Notes: generated from the letters alone by a model not told the origin. Positions 43,980-52,919 are shown, counted from the stretch's first letter. The stretch: DNA of 64,000 nucleotides from Alphaproteobacteria bacterium US3C007 (GCA_034423775.1 CP139918.1:2790001-2854000); one strand, 5' to 3'. Numbers and translations are program-made.

Positions 43980-45308
43980 ATGCCGAAACTACCGTCTTAT
44001 CTTGAGAGGCCTTGGAACGTGTATCATGCCACCTTGAAAGTACCCAAGGACGTACAACATTTTTTCAATCAAACTAAGTTTTATGAGAGCTTGGAAACTG
44101 ATAGCCTTGCTGAAGCAAACATTAAAAAGCTGCCGCTTATATCAAAATGGAAAACTCAAATAAAAGTTGCGAGATCCTCAAAAAAGTTAGGTGCCGATTT
44201 GGGTATTGATGAACAGGTTGCATTTTACAGGGGAGAGTTAGAGCGGAATTGGAAGGGGTTTGAAGAAAATGGCCTCAATAGTGTGGCTGATATTCTCGAC
44301 GAAAAGTATTTACGAGATCATGACAATCAGACGATGTACGATATCCCACTGAGGACAGACACCACAGATCAAGAGAAGTTAGCAGCCGTTACCATTTTCA
44401 AGAGAGTTTCGGGTGAGTGGACTGCTACGCATGAACGGGTTGATGAGTTCGTGGCTCAAGCAGAGTACACCATGCAGACTGCTGATGAGTGTCGGGGTAA
44501 TTTAAAATTGTTTACCGATAGATTTGAGGTGTTTGAAACCATTTCAGAGAGAGATATTGAGGCGTGGGTTCTTGAGTTACTTGAAAAACTGTCGCTCAGA
44601 ACGGTAAAAAAGAAGATTGGTTTTGTCAGGTCATACTGGCGATACTGTAAGAAGAGACATTTCACAAAAGCGAACCCGAGCTCTATCCTAACAGAAGATA
44701 TTTATCCTGAAAAACGAAAAACCAAGGCCACAATTACTAGGCAGGTAAAAGCTAAACGAAAAGCGTTTACGGTAGATGACTACCATAAGTTACTTAAAGC
44801 TAAACCTAACGATCAACTCCTTTGCGACCTCATAACATTAGCTGCGTATACTGGTTGTCGGAGGGAAGAGATTTGCTCAATGCCCTTAAGTAAGGTGACC
44901 TCAGATAGATTTATTGTAGAGGATGCTAAAACAGAATCTGGATGGCGAGAGATCCCGATACACAGCGAGATTAAGCAATTAGTATCTCGGTTGGTTGATA
45001 CGAGTGAGGATGGCTTTTTACTTTCTGGGTTGGATGCCTCTAATAATAAATACAAGAAGCGAGGCAATGCCTTGGGGCGCAGGTTCCTACGCTTGAGGGA
45101 TAAATTCTACAATCATCAATATGTTTTGCACAGCTTCAGGAAGACTCTGGCTACACAGATGATGACCGCTGGTATTCCTGAAGCTCATGCGGCTCAAATA
45201 GTTGGTCACGATTTAGATACTATGACGTATGGCTTATACGGTGAGGATATAGGATTTGAAGCCAAGGTGGAGGCAATAGAGAAGTGTACCTATGTTTTGG
45301 GGAATTAG
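43980..45308 (+). CDS. tyrosine-family site-specific integrase
   Basis: A 442-residue phage-type integrase. I start at ATG 43980 (MPKLPSYLERPWNVYHATLK); an upstream GTG reading would overlap the arm repeats. The N-terminal part contains arm-binding and core-binding regions. The catalytic domain (about residue 255 on) shows the first Arg in AYTGCRREEICSM, Lys in AKTESGWREIPIH, the box HSFRKTLATQMM with His and Arg, GH in IVGHDLDTMTYG and the nucleophilic Tyr in GLYGEDIG. The neighbouring att core in tRNA-Glu is its presumed target. Apparently intact. Confidence 0.93.
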   Translation: MPKLPSYLERPWNVYHATLKVPKDVQHFFNQTKFYESLETDSLAEANIKKLPLISKWKTQIKVARSSKKLGADLGIDEQVAFYRGELERNWKGFEENGLNSVADILDEKYLRDHDNQTMYDIPLRTDTTDQEKLAAVTIFKRVSGEWTATHERVDEFVAQAEYTMQTADECRGNLKLFTDRFEVFETISERDIEAWVLELLEKLSLRTVKKKIGFVRSYWRYCKKRHFTKANPSSILTEDIYPEKRKTKATITRQVKAKRKAFTVDDYHKLLKAKPNDQLLCDLITLAAYTGCRREEICSMPLSKVTSDRFIVEDAKTESGWREIPIHSEIKQLVSRLVDTSEDGFLLSGLDASNNKYKKRGNALGRRFLRLRDKFYNHQYVLHSFRKTLATQMMTAGIPEAHAAQIVGHDLDTMTYGLYGEDIGFEAKVEAIEKCTYVLGN

Positions 45309-45438
45309 TTCTCATATCTAACCTACAATAACCATCCTGCTGATCTCATGCTTCTTGATTTCATCTTCTGTCGTCCATCGAATATCCCCAGATCTCTCAC
45401 GTTCAATAGTCCAGAGGGGAGGGTGGTCTATTTTCTCT

Positions 45439-45513
45439 TTAGTAGACTTGTTTAGTTGGAATGACGCCCTTCACACCACCTCTAGGGCCTTTGACGTCAA
45501 TCTGATGCCTAAA
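45439..45513 (-). pseudogene. 3' remnant of a second HIT-domain gene
   Basis: Reading minus-strand sequence just after the enolase-superfamily gene gives FRHQIDVKGPRGGVKGVI and then PTKQVY with a stop codon. This matches the C-terminus of the HNH-HIT protein encoded at 46643-47632 (DVEEPRGGIRGVI, PRKQSY) at about two thirds of positions over 18 residues. No upstream HIT or HNH sequence is present in frame. The enolase gene therefore appears to have replaced the body of a HIT gene, leaving its last 24 codons. Confidence 0.65.
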
Positions 45514-46621
45514 AACCATGTAGACCTACGCCGTATGTGTCATTGATGCAGAGCTGGTTATTTTTTGAAGTTATATGGCCAGCGAATTGTAACTTTGTCC
45601 AATCGGCATATTCCAAATAGTGTGCGTTTTCGATTGAAGATAAAAGGTGCGCACTGATTTCTGGATAAAGATGTGACGAGACTTTGACCCCACGCTTTGC
45701 TGCTAACTTTGCGCTTCTCAGCCATTGGGTAGCTCCGCCAATTTTAGCAACGTCGGGCATCAGGTAGTCACTAGAACCTAAGTTCAATGCTCTTTCAACT
45801 TCTGTCAGCGACCATAAGTTTTCACCAAGTTGTATTGGCGTTTTAATTTGCTTCGTCAGTTCTGCGGCTTTCTCCAACATGTCAGCCGAAATTGGTTCTT
45901 CGATCCATGTAAGTCCAAGGTCATCAAGTTTTTTGCAACGCTCAAATGCCTGATCAACGGTTAGTCCTTGGTTATAATCCACCATCAATTCGATGTCGTG
46001 ACCAAGTTCCTCTTTCAGACGGCTCAACAAACTGACCTCTTGTTCAACTGTTTCGTAGCCCAGTCGGACCTTCATTCTACTATTACCGTTAATTAGAAAG
46101 GTTTCTGCCTGTTTCAAAACCTGATTAATGCTACCAATGCTTAAACCTGAACTTTCGTAGGAAGGTATGGGCGTCTTTATACCGCCCCAAAGACGATACA
46201 GTGGCTTTCTCAGCGCATGAGCAAGTAAATCCCAAGAAGCCATATCGACCGCAGCAAAAGCCATTGTCAGGATACCTGTGCCGCCGAACAACTTAAACTT
46301 ATCTAACAGGTAATCTGTATTCATTTCTGGTGAGCAACTTCTGCCTTTAACCTCTTCAAAGGCGACTGATACTGCACTAGCTAATGCTGGTAAAAGCTTG
46401 GCGTTAGGTGAAAACAAGTAACTGTGACCTTCGATACCACATTTGCTTGTCATAGTTACCAAAACGAGTGAAGCATTCTTTAAGGCACCACTCGCAGTTA
46501 AAAGGGGTGAAGGTAATTCTGGTGTTGCGGTTGTAACTGATATGTCTGAAAGGATAATTTGGTTCGCAGCACTGGCATCAAGTTCAGAGATAAAGTCGCT
46601 TATGTTAGACGGTTTTGTCAC
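45509..46621 (-). CDS. mandelate racemase/muconate-lactonizing family enzyme
   Basis: A 370-residue enolase-superfamily enzyme carried by the island. Catalytic elements are visible: MKVRLGYE with Lys-x-Arg on the second barrel strand, Asp in IELMVDYNQGL, Glu in LTWIEEPIS, Glu in IQLGENLWS and His in VSSHLYPEI. The Lys and His pair fits mandelate-racemase-type acid sugar or hydroxyacid chemistry. It is distinct from the core-genome relative at 34936. It lies immediately upstream (in its own direction) of the HIT remnant and downstream of the HNH-HIT gene, 21 bases apart. Confidence 0.85.
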   Translation of the reverse strand: MTKPSNISDFISELDASAANQIILSDISVTTATPELPSPLLTASGALKNASLVLVTMTSKCGIEGHSYLFSPNAKLLPALASAVSVAFEEVKGRSCSPEMNTDYLLDKFKLFGGTGILTMAFAAVDMASWDLLAHALRKPLYRLWGGIKTPIPSYESSGLSIGSINQVLKQAETFLINGNSRMKVRLGYETVEQEVSLLSRLKEELGHDIELMVDYNQGLTVDQAFERCKKLDDLGLTWIEEPISADMLEKAAELTKQIKTPIQLGENLWSLTEVERALNLGSSDYLMPDVAKIGGATQWLRSAKLAAKRGVKVSSHLYPEISAHLLSSIENAHYLEYADWTKLQFAGHITSKNNQLCINDTYGVGLHGF

Positions 46622-46642
46622 CTCAAAAATCCCTTACTTAGT

Positions 46643-47632
46643 TCAATAGGACTGTTTCCTAGGTATAACTCCTCTTATACCACCTCTCGGCTCTTCTACA
46701 TCACCATTACGCCTAGGTATGAGGTGAATATGCACATGGAATACGGTTTGTCCCGCTGATTTCCCTGCGTTGATGCCAACATTGAAGCCAGTCACTGTTT
46801 TATCCTCATGCATTATGCTTTGCCTCTGCCGTGAAAGAAGATCGTGAATAGCATTGAGTTCTGGTTGGTAGAGATCAAAGAAATCTGCAACATGTCTCTT
46901 TGGAATTATCAGAGTGTGTAAGTCTGTAACTGGAAAACCATCTCTGATGGCAAAGCATAGTTCATTCTCGGCTATGATCCGCCCAGCGCAGTTATTACAA
47001 AAGACACAATCAGCATCTCTATCACTGTAACTGTCTAGTATGCCCCTAAAGTCAGTATCATCCTCTGCCCGTTTGTTGGTATTGCAGGTCTGACACAATG
47101 CTTGAAAGTTACTCAGATCGTCGGGGCCACCCTTTGATCGTGGCATAATATGATCAACATGGAGTGCTACTTGGGTTTCGTGCGCACCGCACAATTCACA
47201 ACGGTATTTTGCTCTTTTAAGGACATTGTATCTTGTGGAGCCTGAAACATAACCACTCTCGGAAGCTCTATGCTGCCATATCCGGTCACCACGTTTATCT
47301 AGGTAATCTGAAATACTCTTATCGCATTCGGCTATCAGTGACGCTCTTTGGGCTTCTGTAAGAGCTTCTGAGTTGAGCCTATAACCTTTAGTCGCTCGAC
47401 CAGATCTGATGGGTTCTACTACACCATTTTTCGTTAGGACTTTCCCAACCATCTGTTTTGTTCTTTTGCCGTAATATTCCATTTGAGATTGATCATAGGT
47501 GAGAAGTGCTGATGCGATCTGATCTACTGATGCCTCACCAGAATTTTCTAATAACACTTTTAGCATCACGGGCTGGTAAATGTGTGACATCTGCATGCGT
47601 TTGGTGATGTATTCTTCTAGATCTAAGGTCAT
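46643..47632 (-). CDS. HNH endonuclease-HIT domain fusion protein
   Basis: A 329-residue protein with three parts. Residues 1-110 look like a winged-helix or restriction-type DNA-binding region. Residues 135-190 are a zinc-ribbon HNH nuclease: C145-x-x-C148, H158-V-D-H161, N175, C180-x-x-C183. Residues 207-329 are a HIT nucleotide hydrolase or transferase, with a zinc pair C209/C212 and the histidine triad H299-V-H301-I-H303. HIT proteins hydrolyse AMP conjugates or dinucleoside polyphosphates; HNH domains cut DNA. The combination suggests nucleotide-linked DNA processing or defence. It lies between the polymerase-like gene and the enolase gene, all on the minus strand. Confidence 0.88.
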   Translation of the reverse strand: MTLDLEEYITKRMQMSHIYQPVMLKVLLENSGEASVDQIASALLTYDQSQMEYYGKRTKQMVGKVLTKNGVVEPIRSGRATKGYRLNSEALTEAQRASLIAECDKSISDYLDKRGDRIWQHRASESGYVSGSTRYNVLKRAKYRCELCGAHETQVALHVDHIMPRSKGGPDDLSNFQALCQTCNTNKRAEDDTDFRGILDSYSDRDADCVFCNNCAGRIIAENELCFAIRDGFPVTDLHTLIIPKRHVADFFDLYQPELNAIHDLLSRQRQSIMHEDKTVTGFNVGINAGKSAGQTVFHVHIHLIPRRNGDVEEPRGGIRGVIPRKQSY

Positions 47633-47739
47633 TATCTCAACTTGTTCCAGTAATGGAGGAGGGGGTGCTATAGGCGGAATAACAACAAAGTAATAACAAC
47701 CACCAACTTAATAACTTATTCAGATTTACAACAAACAAG

Positions 47740-49278
47740 TTACTCACTCTTTAGTTCTGTCCACTTATAGAATTTATCCCTTCTAGCTACATACTGATCA
47801 GTTCTTTCAATTCTGTTTGGTGTGTGGAAGGTAACGTCTATAGGTTCTTTATATCCCTCTATGTTACCCTTTACTGGTGTTGTTGTTTCTAATCTCTCAT
47901 TCTTAATGTCTTGCTGTATTCTGTATCCAGTGAGTTGAAATGTACTGTTAGATACAATCCTTCTAAGCTCTTCACCCTTCTTGTAGTTGATTAAGAAACT
48001 GTCATGGATGCAAAGAACTGGTTCATTCTGTTTAGTGAAGTAATCAATAACCATATTAGCTATTTGACCATCTACTGCCATTAGCTCAAGTCCTAGTCCT
48101 TTACATAAGAACTGTTCCATATGAGGTTGTTCATCAAAGAAGGATTTAAGGAGAGATGAGAGGGTATTGTTGGTTAGGCTGGCCGCAAGTTTGTCCTTTC
48201 TGTCGTTATTCCTAAAGGCTGCATAAGCGTCACTTGGCGTGGAAGCATTGATAGCCATAAGGACTAGTAGTTTAACGTACTGTCTCTGCTGCTGTGGGCT
48301 TGTCTGAGTAAGTAAATGGTCTTGTAGGCTATATGGGTCTGCTGGAAGCTCTATGCCTGCTCTGTTGGATAATAATGTAGGGTGTAAAGCCTTTAGATCA
48401 TATTCATAGGTTGGCTCATCATTTATGTAGGTGTGGCTTCTGTATTCCTTATCTATCTGTTGCCACCAACCACCATAAAACCTGCCATTGAGTTTCCAGT
48501 CACTCTCTAGTCCTCCACTAAAGATACGTCTTACGAACTTGTTGTCTGGCCCAATAGAGATTGTTGTCCTCTGACCTGCTCTCTTGCCCTTTTTTATAGC
48601 TCTAGAGAAGGACGCCTTAGAGAATGATGGAATATCAATGAAGGAAGTCGTTAGAAGGGTATTATAGGTTTGTAGTTGGTTTCGTATTGTATTGGTAAAG
48701 TCAGTATCGTGATACTCAAGATCGACTGTCGTGTTTCTCCGATCCTCATCATCGAAGTACTTTTGTCTGAGAATAATACATTCCTGATTATAGTGTTTGT
48801 CTATGTCGTGTAGCTCTACTGTCAGTTTATTGAAGTGTTCTACCAGCTTCTGACTAGGTCTTATTCGTGTAGAGAAACTAGGGCCAGTACCTGATCTCTC
48901 ATTGTAATGTTTTAAGACGCCTAAGTATCCATGCTCTTCCAGTAACCTCTCAACAGCTATTATCTTTCTGTTGATATATAACGCATTGTATCTGCTATTT
49001 GGCTTGTAGTTCCTTGGGTGCTTGTGGAAGCCAGTAGCCAGATTTGGGTCAGTCAGCCAACGAACATAAAGATCTAAGAGAAGAACCCTCAGCATATCTT
49101 TTACTTTGATCTTGCCTTGATTATTAGATCTGGACTGTAACTCAGCACAGCCAAGTTCATCGAATAGAAGGTTAGTTAAGTCTCTTATCTCAGGATGGTT
49201 TGACCAAGTATGTACGTCTAGAACTTCTGAAAAGTATCTGTCTATGGGGTCTAGGTTATCCATACTTCTATTTGTCAT
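47740..49278 (-). CDS. uncharacterised protein with polymerase-like A/B/C motifs
   Basis: A 512-residue protein (numbering below is from a TTG six codons upstream of the chosen ATG). I see three palm-type motifs in the right order: motif A YEYDLKALHPTLL (Asp300), motif B RQYVKLLVLMAINA (Arg338, Lys342) and motif C VLCIHDSFLI (His431-Asp432-Ser433). The HDSF form of motif C is the one seen in T7-type RNA polymerases, while the A and B motifs also fit family A DNA polymerases. A glycine-aromatic segment GRFYGGWWQQIDKEYR (271-286) precedes motif A. No exonuclease domain is apparent. I recall similar uncharacterised bacterial proteins but know no function. It may replicate or transcribe the island. 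Confidence 0.6.
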   Translation of the reverse strand: MTNRSMDNLDPIDRYFSEVLDVHTWSNHPEIRDLTNLLFDELGCAELQSRSNNQGKIKVKDMLRVLLLDLYVRWLTDPNLATGFHKHPRNYKPNSRYNALYINRKIIAVERLLEEHGYLGVLKHYNERSGTGPSFSTRIRPSQKLVEHFNKLTVELHDIDKHYNQECIILRQKYFDDEDRRNTTVDLEYHDTDFTNTIRNQLQTYNTLLTTSFIDIPSFSKASFSRAIKKGKRAGQRTTISIGPDNKFVRRIFSGGLESDWKLNGRFYGGWWQQIDKEYRSHTYINDEPTYEYDLKALHPTLLSNRAGIELPADPYSLQDHLLTQTSPQQQRQYVKLLVLMAINASTPSDAYAAFRNNDRKDKLAASLTNNTLSSLLKSFFDEQPHMEQFLCKGLGLELMAVDGQIANMVIDYFTKQNEPVLCIHDSFLINYKKGEELRRIVSNSTFQLTGYRIQQDIKNERLETTTPVKGNIEGYKEPIDVTFHTPNRIERTDQYVARRDKFYKWTELKSE

Positions 49279-49506
49279 CCCACATAGCCCCCCCAATTAC
49301 TGGAACAAGTTGAGACTTATTGAGTGTATAAAGCAAATGTTTTTACGCTGCCTGCTTGGGTTCTGTTGGTCATGTGCAGGTTACTTGTTTATTGATAATA
49401 TTTATGTATTTATTAATTATATCAGAGATTTAATTCAGACATCTAAAGTGATAATTGCGGTTAAATGCTTTGTGCTTTGGGTAGACCTTCTGCGCCGTGG
49501 GTGTCT

Positions 49507-49977
49507 TCAATTATCAGTGCTGGGCTCATTGCACTCAGGCATTCGAGACATAATCAGATCACTTGAAGGACGAAACTTTTCAGGTAATTCAGCTAGTACC
49601 TCATCCATAACTTCTGCCGAAGAGGATGCTATCTCACACCCATAATCCGTAGGAGATTTATCTGGGTTTTCCGCAAGCCAAACTTTCAAGTCATTTCCTT
49701 CAAAAGCTACTGCTGCGCCTGTGCCAAGAAGAGGAACTGCTACAATCAGTCGTTTAAGCCTAGCCTTCGCCTTCTCTTTAGAAATAGCTTTAGCCATCTG
49801 CTTTTTATGTAGTGCAGCTGCTGTTGCTGCGTTAGCTGATAGAGTGGCGACTTGGGCTGTTGCACTGGCTAAACTTAAGCTGGTTTGCAGAAGAGCTAAT
49901 CCTAAACCAACGGCTAATAAGAATAAGAAAATAGCTGATCTAAACAGCCTGAACACAAATCTGATTAATCGCAGCAT
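49507..49977 (-). CDS. hypothetical membrane protein, 156 aa
   Basis: A 156-residue protein with a basic N-terminus, a long hydrophobic segment (about residues 13-33, AIFLFLLAVGLGLALLQ), an Ala/Ser/Thr-rich helix, a Lys-rich segment (AKAISKEKAKARLKR) and a second hydrophobic stretch (about 77-92). The C-terminal 60 residues are acidic and include two Cys. It is likely inserted in the inner membrane. No family recognised. It lies upstream of the polymerase-like gene on the same strand with a 228-base gap. Confidence 0.6.
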   Translation of the reverse strand: MLRLIRFVFRLFRSAIFLFLLAVGLGLALLQTSLSLASATAQVATLSANAATAAALHKKQMAKAISKEKAKARLKRLIVAVPLLGTGAAVAFEGNDLKVWLAENPDKSPTDYGCEIASSSAEVMDEVLAELPEKFRPSSDLIMSRMPECNEPSTDN

Positions 49978-50079
49978 GATAATCGGTTTCCTGATTTAGA
50001 CTTTCGGGTTTCTACCATAACTTAGACAAATTAAACAAAGGCATTGACACTGGACCAGCAGAACACAACAGGGCTTTCT

Positions 50080-50253
50080 ATGCTTAACGCAAACTCAGTT
50101 CGCTACCGTATTCTCACGGCTCAAGATAGGCTTGAGAAAACACCTGAACCAGCAGCCCCTCAGAAGTCCACAGAGAATCTCTACAAGCTCAATACAGACG
50201 GCTCTTTGATATGGGTTTATAAAGTAAGTTTTTGCTCACTGGTGGGCCACTAA
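50080..50253 (+). CDS. small hypothetical protein, possibly truncated, 57 aa
   Basis: An ATG at 50080 opens a 57-residue frame; a TTG twelve codons upstream is the alternative. The sequence reads RYRILTAQDRLEKTPEPAAP and NLYKLNTDGSLIWVYKV, which has natural composition, but the last residues look like read-through of unrelated sequence, so the 3' end may have been cut off by recombination. No clear ribosome-binding site. Low confidence. Confidence 0.3.
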   Translation: MLNANSVRYRILTAQDRLEKTPEPAAPQKSTENLYKLNTDGSLIWVYKVSFCSLVGH

Positions 50254-50268
50254 AGCGGTTATTTGCAT

Positions 50269-50997
50269 TCAGTCGCTTTGATTTACCCTAACTGTAAGCT
50301 CCTCAGCGGTTTCAACCCTTTCGCTATAGCGGTTGACCAAATAATCTGAGCATCCTCGGGTTAAAATCGTGAACTTCACAAGCTCCTCCATCACATCGAC
50401 CATACGGTTATAAAATGGAGAGCGTTTCATTCGGTCATTCTCATCAAATTGTTGAAACGCTTTTGGAACTGATGATTGATTAGGAATGGTAACACATCGC
50501 ATCCAACGACCTAAAATACGTAATTGATTAACAGCATTAAAACTTTGTGAGCCGCCATTTACTTGCATGACCGCTAATGTTTTACCTTGTGTCGGACGAA
50601 CAGACCCTATGGACAATGGTATCCAATCAATTTGAGCTTTCATAATACCTGTAATCGTTCCATGGCGCTCTGGGGAACACCATACCATTGCTTCACTCCA
50701 ATTGACTAACATTCTCAATTCTTGGACTTTGTGATGGGTTTCGTCGCTGTCATCAGGTAATGGTAGACCACTCGGATTAAATGTTTTTGTTTCTGCTCCT
50801 AAGAGCGATAGTACTCTAGCTGCCTCTTCGGTCATCAGCCTACTAAATGAACGTTCACGAAGTGAGCCATAAAGCAGCAAAACCTTAGGCTTATGTTCTA
50901 TATTTTTCTGATTAAGCAGTACCTTTTCATCGATAGAGCTAAATGAACCGTGATCAATTTGTGGGGTGTCTGAGTTTTTAGCTCTTTTATTTTTCAT
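50269..50997 (-). CDS. arsH: ArsH-like NADPH-dependent FMN reductase
   Basis: A 242-residue flavoprotein of the ArsH type. The FMN loop is [20 protein letters not shown] (about residues 36-55); later hallmarks are [25 protein letters not shown] and [23 protein letters not shown]. ArsH oxidises trivalent organoarsenicals or acts as an NADPH:FMN reductase or quinone reductase. I start at ATG 50997, where family similarity begins; an in-frame ATG at 51069 would add 24 unlikely residues. No other arsenic-resistance gene is near, so a purely redox role is possible. Confidence 0.85.
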   Translation of the reverse strand: MKNKRAKNSDTPQIDHGSFSSIDEKVLLNQKNIEHKPKVLLLYGSLRERSFSRLMTEEAARVLSLLGAETKTFNPSGLPLPDDSDETHHKVQELRMLVNWSEAMVWCSPERHGTITGIMKAQIDWIPLSIGSVRPTQGKTLAVMQVNGGSQSFNAVNQLRILGRWMRCVTIPNQSSVPKAFQQFDENDRMKRSPFYNRMVDVMEELVKFTILTRGCSDYLVNRYSERVETAEELTVRVNQSD

Positions 50998-51279
50998 TTT
51001 TGAATATGCTGATTTCTTGTGGTTGGTTAGGCCAATGCATGTTGTCTTACAGCATACCGCTTGCTTCATTCGAAGACCAGAAAGGTTTTCATCTCAAAGC
51101 TATAGGTAGTTCTATGCTTATTTGTAGCTTTCCAGCAAAAGCTTCTAGGTGGTTTTGATAATGGCTTACCTTAAAATCATATGGGGGTTTTGGGCGGCGC
51201 TTTTGCTCTACGAGCGCAAGGACTTACTTTAAATAACTGAATTAATTTCGCTGATGGGGTCATTTTCCACTGGAGGGGG

Positions 51280-51954
51280 TCAGGCGGCTAATCGTTTGTA
51301 GACCCTTTGGACTGACTTAGCATTCCACTGACCTTTCCCTGACATTGTAGGTATCTCTTCTTGATTAAGTGCCTTGGCTACCCTGTGCAGCGACAGGGAA
51401 CCGTCAGGATTAACCCTTTCAAGTATTGGCTTAAGTCTGGTGGCTTTTAGATTAGCGTTCTCCATGCGCTTCTCTGTTGCTGCCTGAAGGTCTTCGGTGC
51501 GTCCCACATACCCTCTGAAACCACCTAGTTTCACACCTCTAGCTTTAGCAGCAGCCAATGCAGCTTTGGTTCTTGAACTTATAGCTTGGGCTTCTTGTTG
51601 GGCTACAAGGGCCAGTATTCCCACGGTGAGTTCATTGGCTTGGGGGTTATCACTGGCAAGAAAGCGTATGCCTGACTTCTGTAAACCCAATAGGAAGTGG
51701 GCATCACGGCTTAATCTATCGAATGACTTAAGGATAAGGGTGGCATTGTAGACCTGACAGAGTTCTATCGCTTGATTAAGGACAGTTCGGTCTGTCTTAC
51801 GTCCACTGGCTACCTCTACAAACTCTTGGATGAGTTCCCCGCCTACGCCCTCAATATAGCGACCCACATGGTCACGTTGGGCTTCTAATCCTAGTCCTGA
51901 GATACCTTGTTTGTCAGTCGATACTCTAAGTAGTGAGATGAACCTCTGTTTCAT
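51280..51954 (-). CDS. serine recombinase (resolvase/invertase family)
   Basis: A 224-residue small serine recombinase. The N-terminal catalytic domain starts FISLLRVSTDKQGISGLGLE with Ser12 as nucleophile and continues to the E-helix (QQEAQAISSRTKAALAAAKARG, about 116-137). The C-terminal part (about 145-224) with SLSLHRVAKALNQEEIP and WNAKSVQRVYKRL is a helix-turn-helix. It could act at res-like sites in the 300 bases upstream. Its presence beside a tyrosine integrase means the island carries two independent recombinases. Confidence 0.9.
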   Translation of the reverse strand: MKQRFISLLRVSTDKQGISGLGLEAQRDHVGRYIEGVGGELIQEFVEVASGRKTDRTVLNQAIELCQVYNATLILKSFDRLSRDAHFLLGLQKSGIRFLASDNPQANELTVGILALVAQQEAQAISSRTKAALAAAKARGVKLGGFRGYVGRTEDLQAATEKRMENANLKATRLKPILERVNPDGSLSLHRVAKALNQEEIPTMSGKGQWNAKSVQRVYKRLAA

Positions 51955-52351
51955 AATAAGAATCCCTCTATTGTGTCGTGTCCACCAACGACCGTTGATG
52001 CTAGTGACACAGTTAGGATGTCTATAAGAATGTAATGTTTACAATGTATTTAGAGGATATTTCTAAGGTGATAATAGCAGCTAGTTTATACCCATGCTTA
52101 CTTGATTTATATGGGACCCCTGATATAATCAAAGGTAGATTCGATGGTACTTAATAACTACCTATAGGTGTAAAATAAAAAAAATACTTTAGCCCGTCTG
52201 CTGTTTCACTGCGTATCGGTACTTCTTCACTAATAGCCTTCACCTCACCCCAAATCCCCTAGAAATACAAAAATAAGAAATAAGTTTGACCTGAACTGAG
52301 GTGCTTCGTATCGTTTGTTAGAATTGAGAGGATTTAAAGAGGGAGAGTGAA
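51955..52351. other. intergenic region between serine recombinase and GFA gene
   Basis: About 400 AT-rich bases without a gene. GTGTC (near 51975) and GACAC (near 52007) form a spaced inverted repeat around CAAC-GACC-GTTG just upstream of the recombinase gene, a possible recombinase or operator site. The right end (52269-52292) carries the 24-base element shared with the region before 54097. Confidence 0.4.
52269..52292 (+). repeat. 24-bp upstream element, copy 1
   Basis: Identical over 24 bases to 54015-54038, ending in AAGTTTGACCT. It ends 60 bases before the start codon of the GFA-family gene, and the other copy ends 59 bases before the DUF4177 gene. It contains TTGACC, a possible -35, preceded by an A-rich tract like an UP element. 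Confidence 0.75.
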
Positions 52352-52801
52352 ATGAAACATTCAGGTGGCTGCCACTGTGGACAGGTGAAGTTTGAAACTG
52401 ACTTAAACCCAATGCTTTCGATGCAATGTAATTGTTCCTCATGCCGACGTTTAACTGGGTCTGTGAATATGGGTATGTATTATCAAGAAGATGAAGTGAA
52501 TTTTTCGGGGGACCAAGTTTATTACGAGTATGAAGGTGGTAGTGGTGGAAATATGAAGATGGGTTTCTGCCCCAAATGTTATGTCAGAGTTTCAGCCAGA
52601 CCAGAAATATTAGAGGGCGTTGTGGGTATGCCACTCGGAACATTTGACAAGGCTAAAGAAGTTGAAGGTTTGAAGCTGGAAATCTGGACAAGTGAAAAGC
52701 TAAAGTTTCTTAAAGACAACGATTGTTTTGAAATGCGGGTTGAAGATAGCGGCTTGATGGAGCGTCTTGCGACTTTAATCGAGAGTGTTGAAAACAGATA
52801 A
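52352..52801 (+). CDS. GFA-family (CENP-V/GFA) zinc-binding protein
   Basis: A 149-residue protein of the glutathione-dependent formaldehyde-activating (GFA) family. Zinc ligands: GGCHCGQVKF (residues 6-15), QCNCSSCRRLTG (about 31-42) and FCPKCYVRV (about 73-81). These are usually small cytoplasmic zinc proteins of uncertain function. A strong GAGGGAGAG ribosome-binding site precedes the ATG. The gene sits inside a module whose flanks (52269-52292 and 52833-52863) recur around the unrelated gene at 54097. Confidence 0.88.
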   Translation: MKHSGGCHCGQVKFETDLNPMLSMQCNCSSCRRLTGSVNMGMYYQEDEVNFSGDQVYYEYEGGSGGNMKMGFCPKCYVRVSARPEILEGVVGMPLGTFDKAKEVEGLKLEIWTSEKLKFLKDNDCFEMRVEDSGLMERLATLIESVENR

Positions 52802-52832
52802 GCTGCTTCGAAAAGGTATTACTTACCTAAAG

Positions 52833-52863
52833 AATGACCCTACCGATTAAGCAGGGCCAGTTT
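52833..52863 (+). repeat. 31-bp downstream element, copy 1
   Basis: Matches 55048-55078 at 29 of 31 positions, containing AATGACCC and CCGATTAAGCAGGGC. It begins 32 bases after the GFA stop codon. CCCT and AGGG can pair around an 11-base loop followed by a T-run, so a weak terminator is possible, but the conservation exceeds what a terminator needs. Confidence 0.7.
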
Positions 52864-52919
52864 TAAAGCGAGGGAGAAAAAGTAAGTCTATAATTGATAC
52901 GGATAAAGACAGGAATTGT

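Noticed and set aside
51250..51276. Terminus of an IS21-type element
   Set aside because: Two GGGGTCA motifs look suggestive, but no istA/istB sequence or matching opposite end is present.
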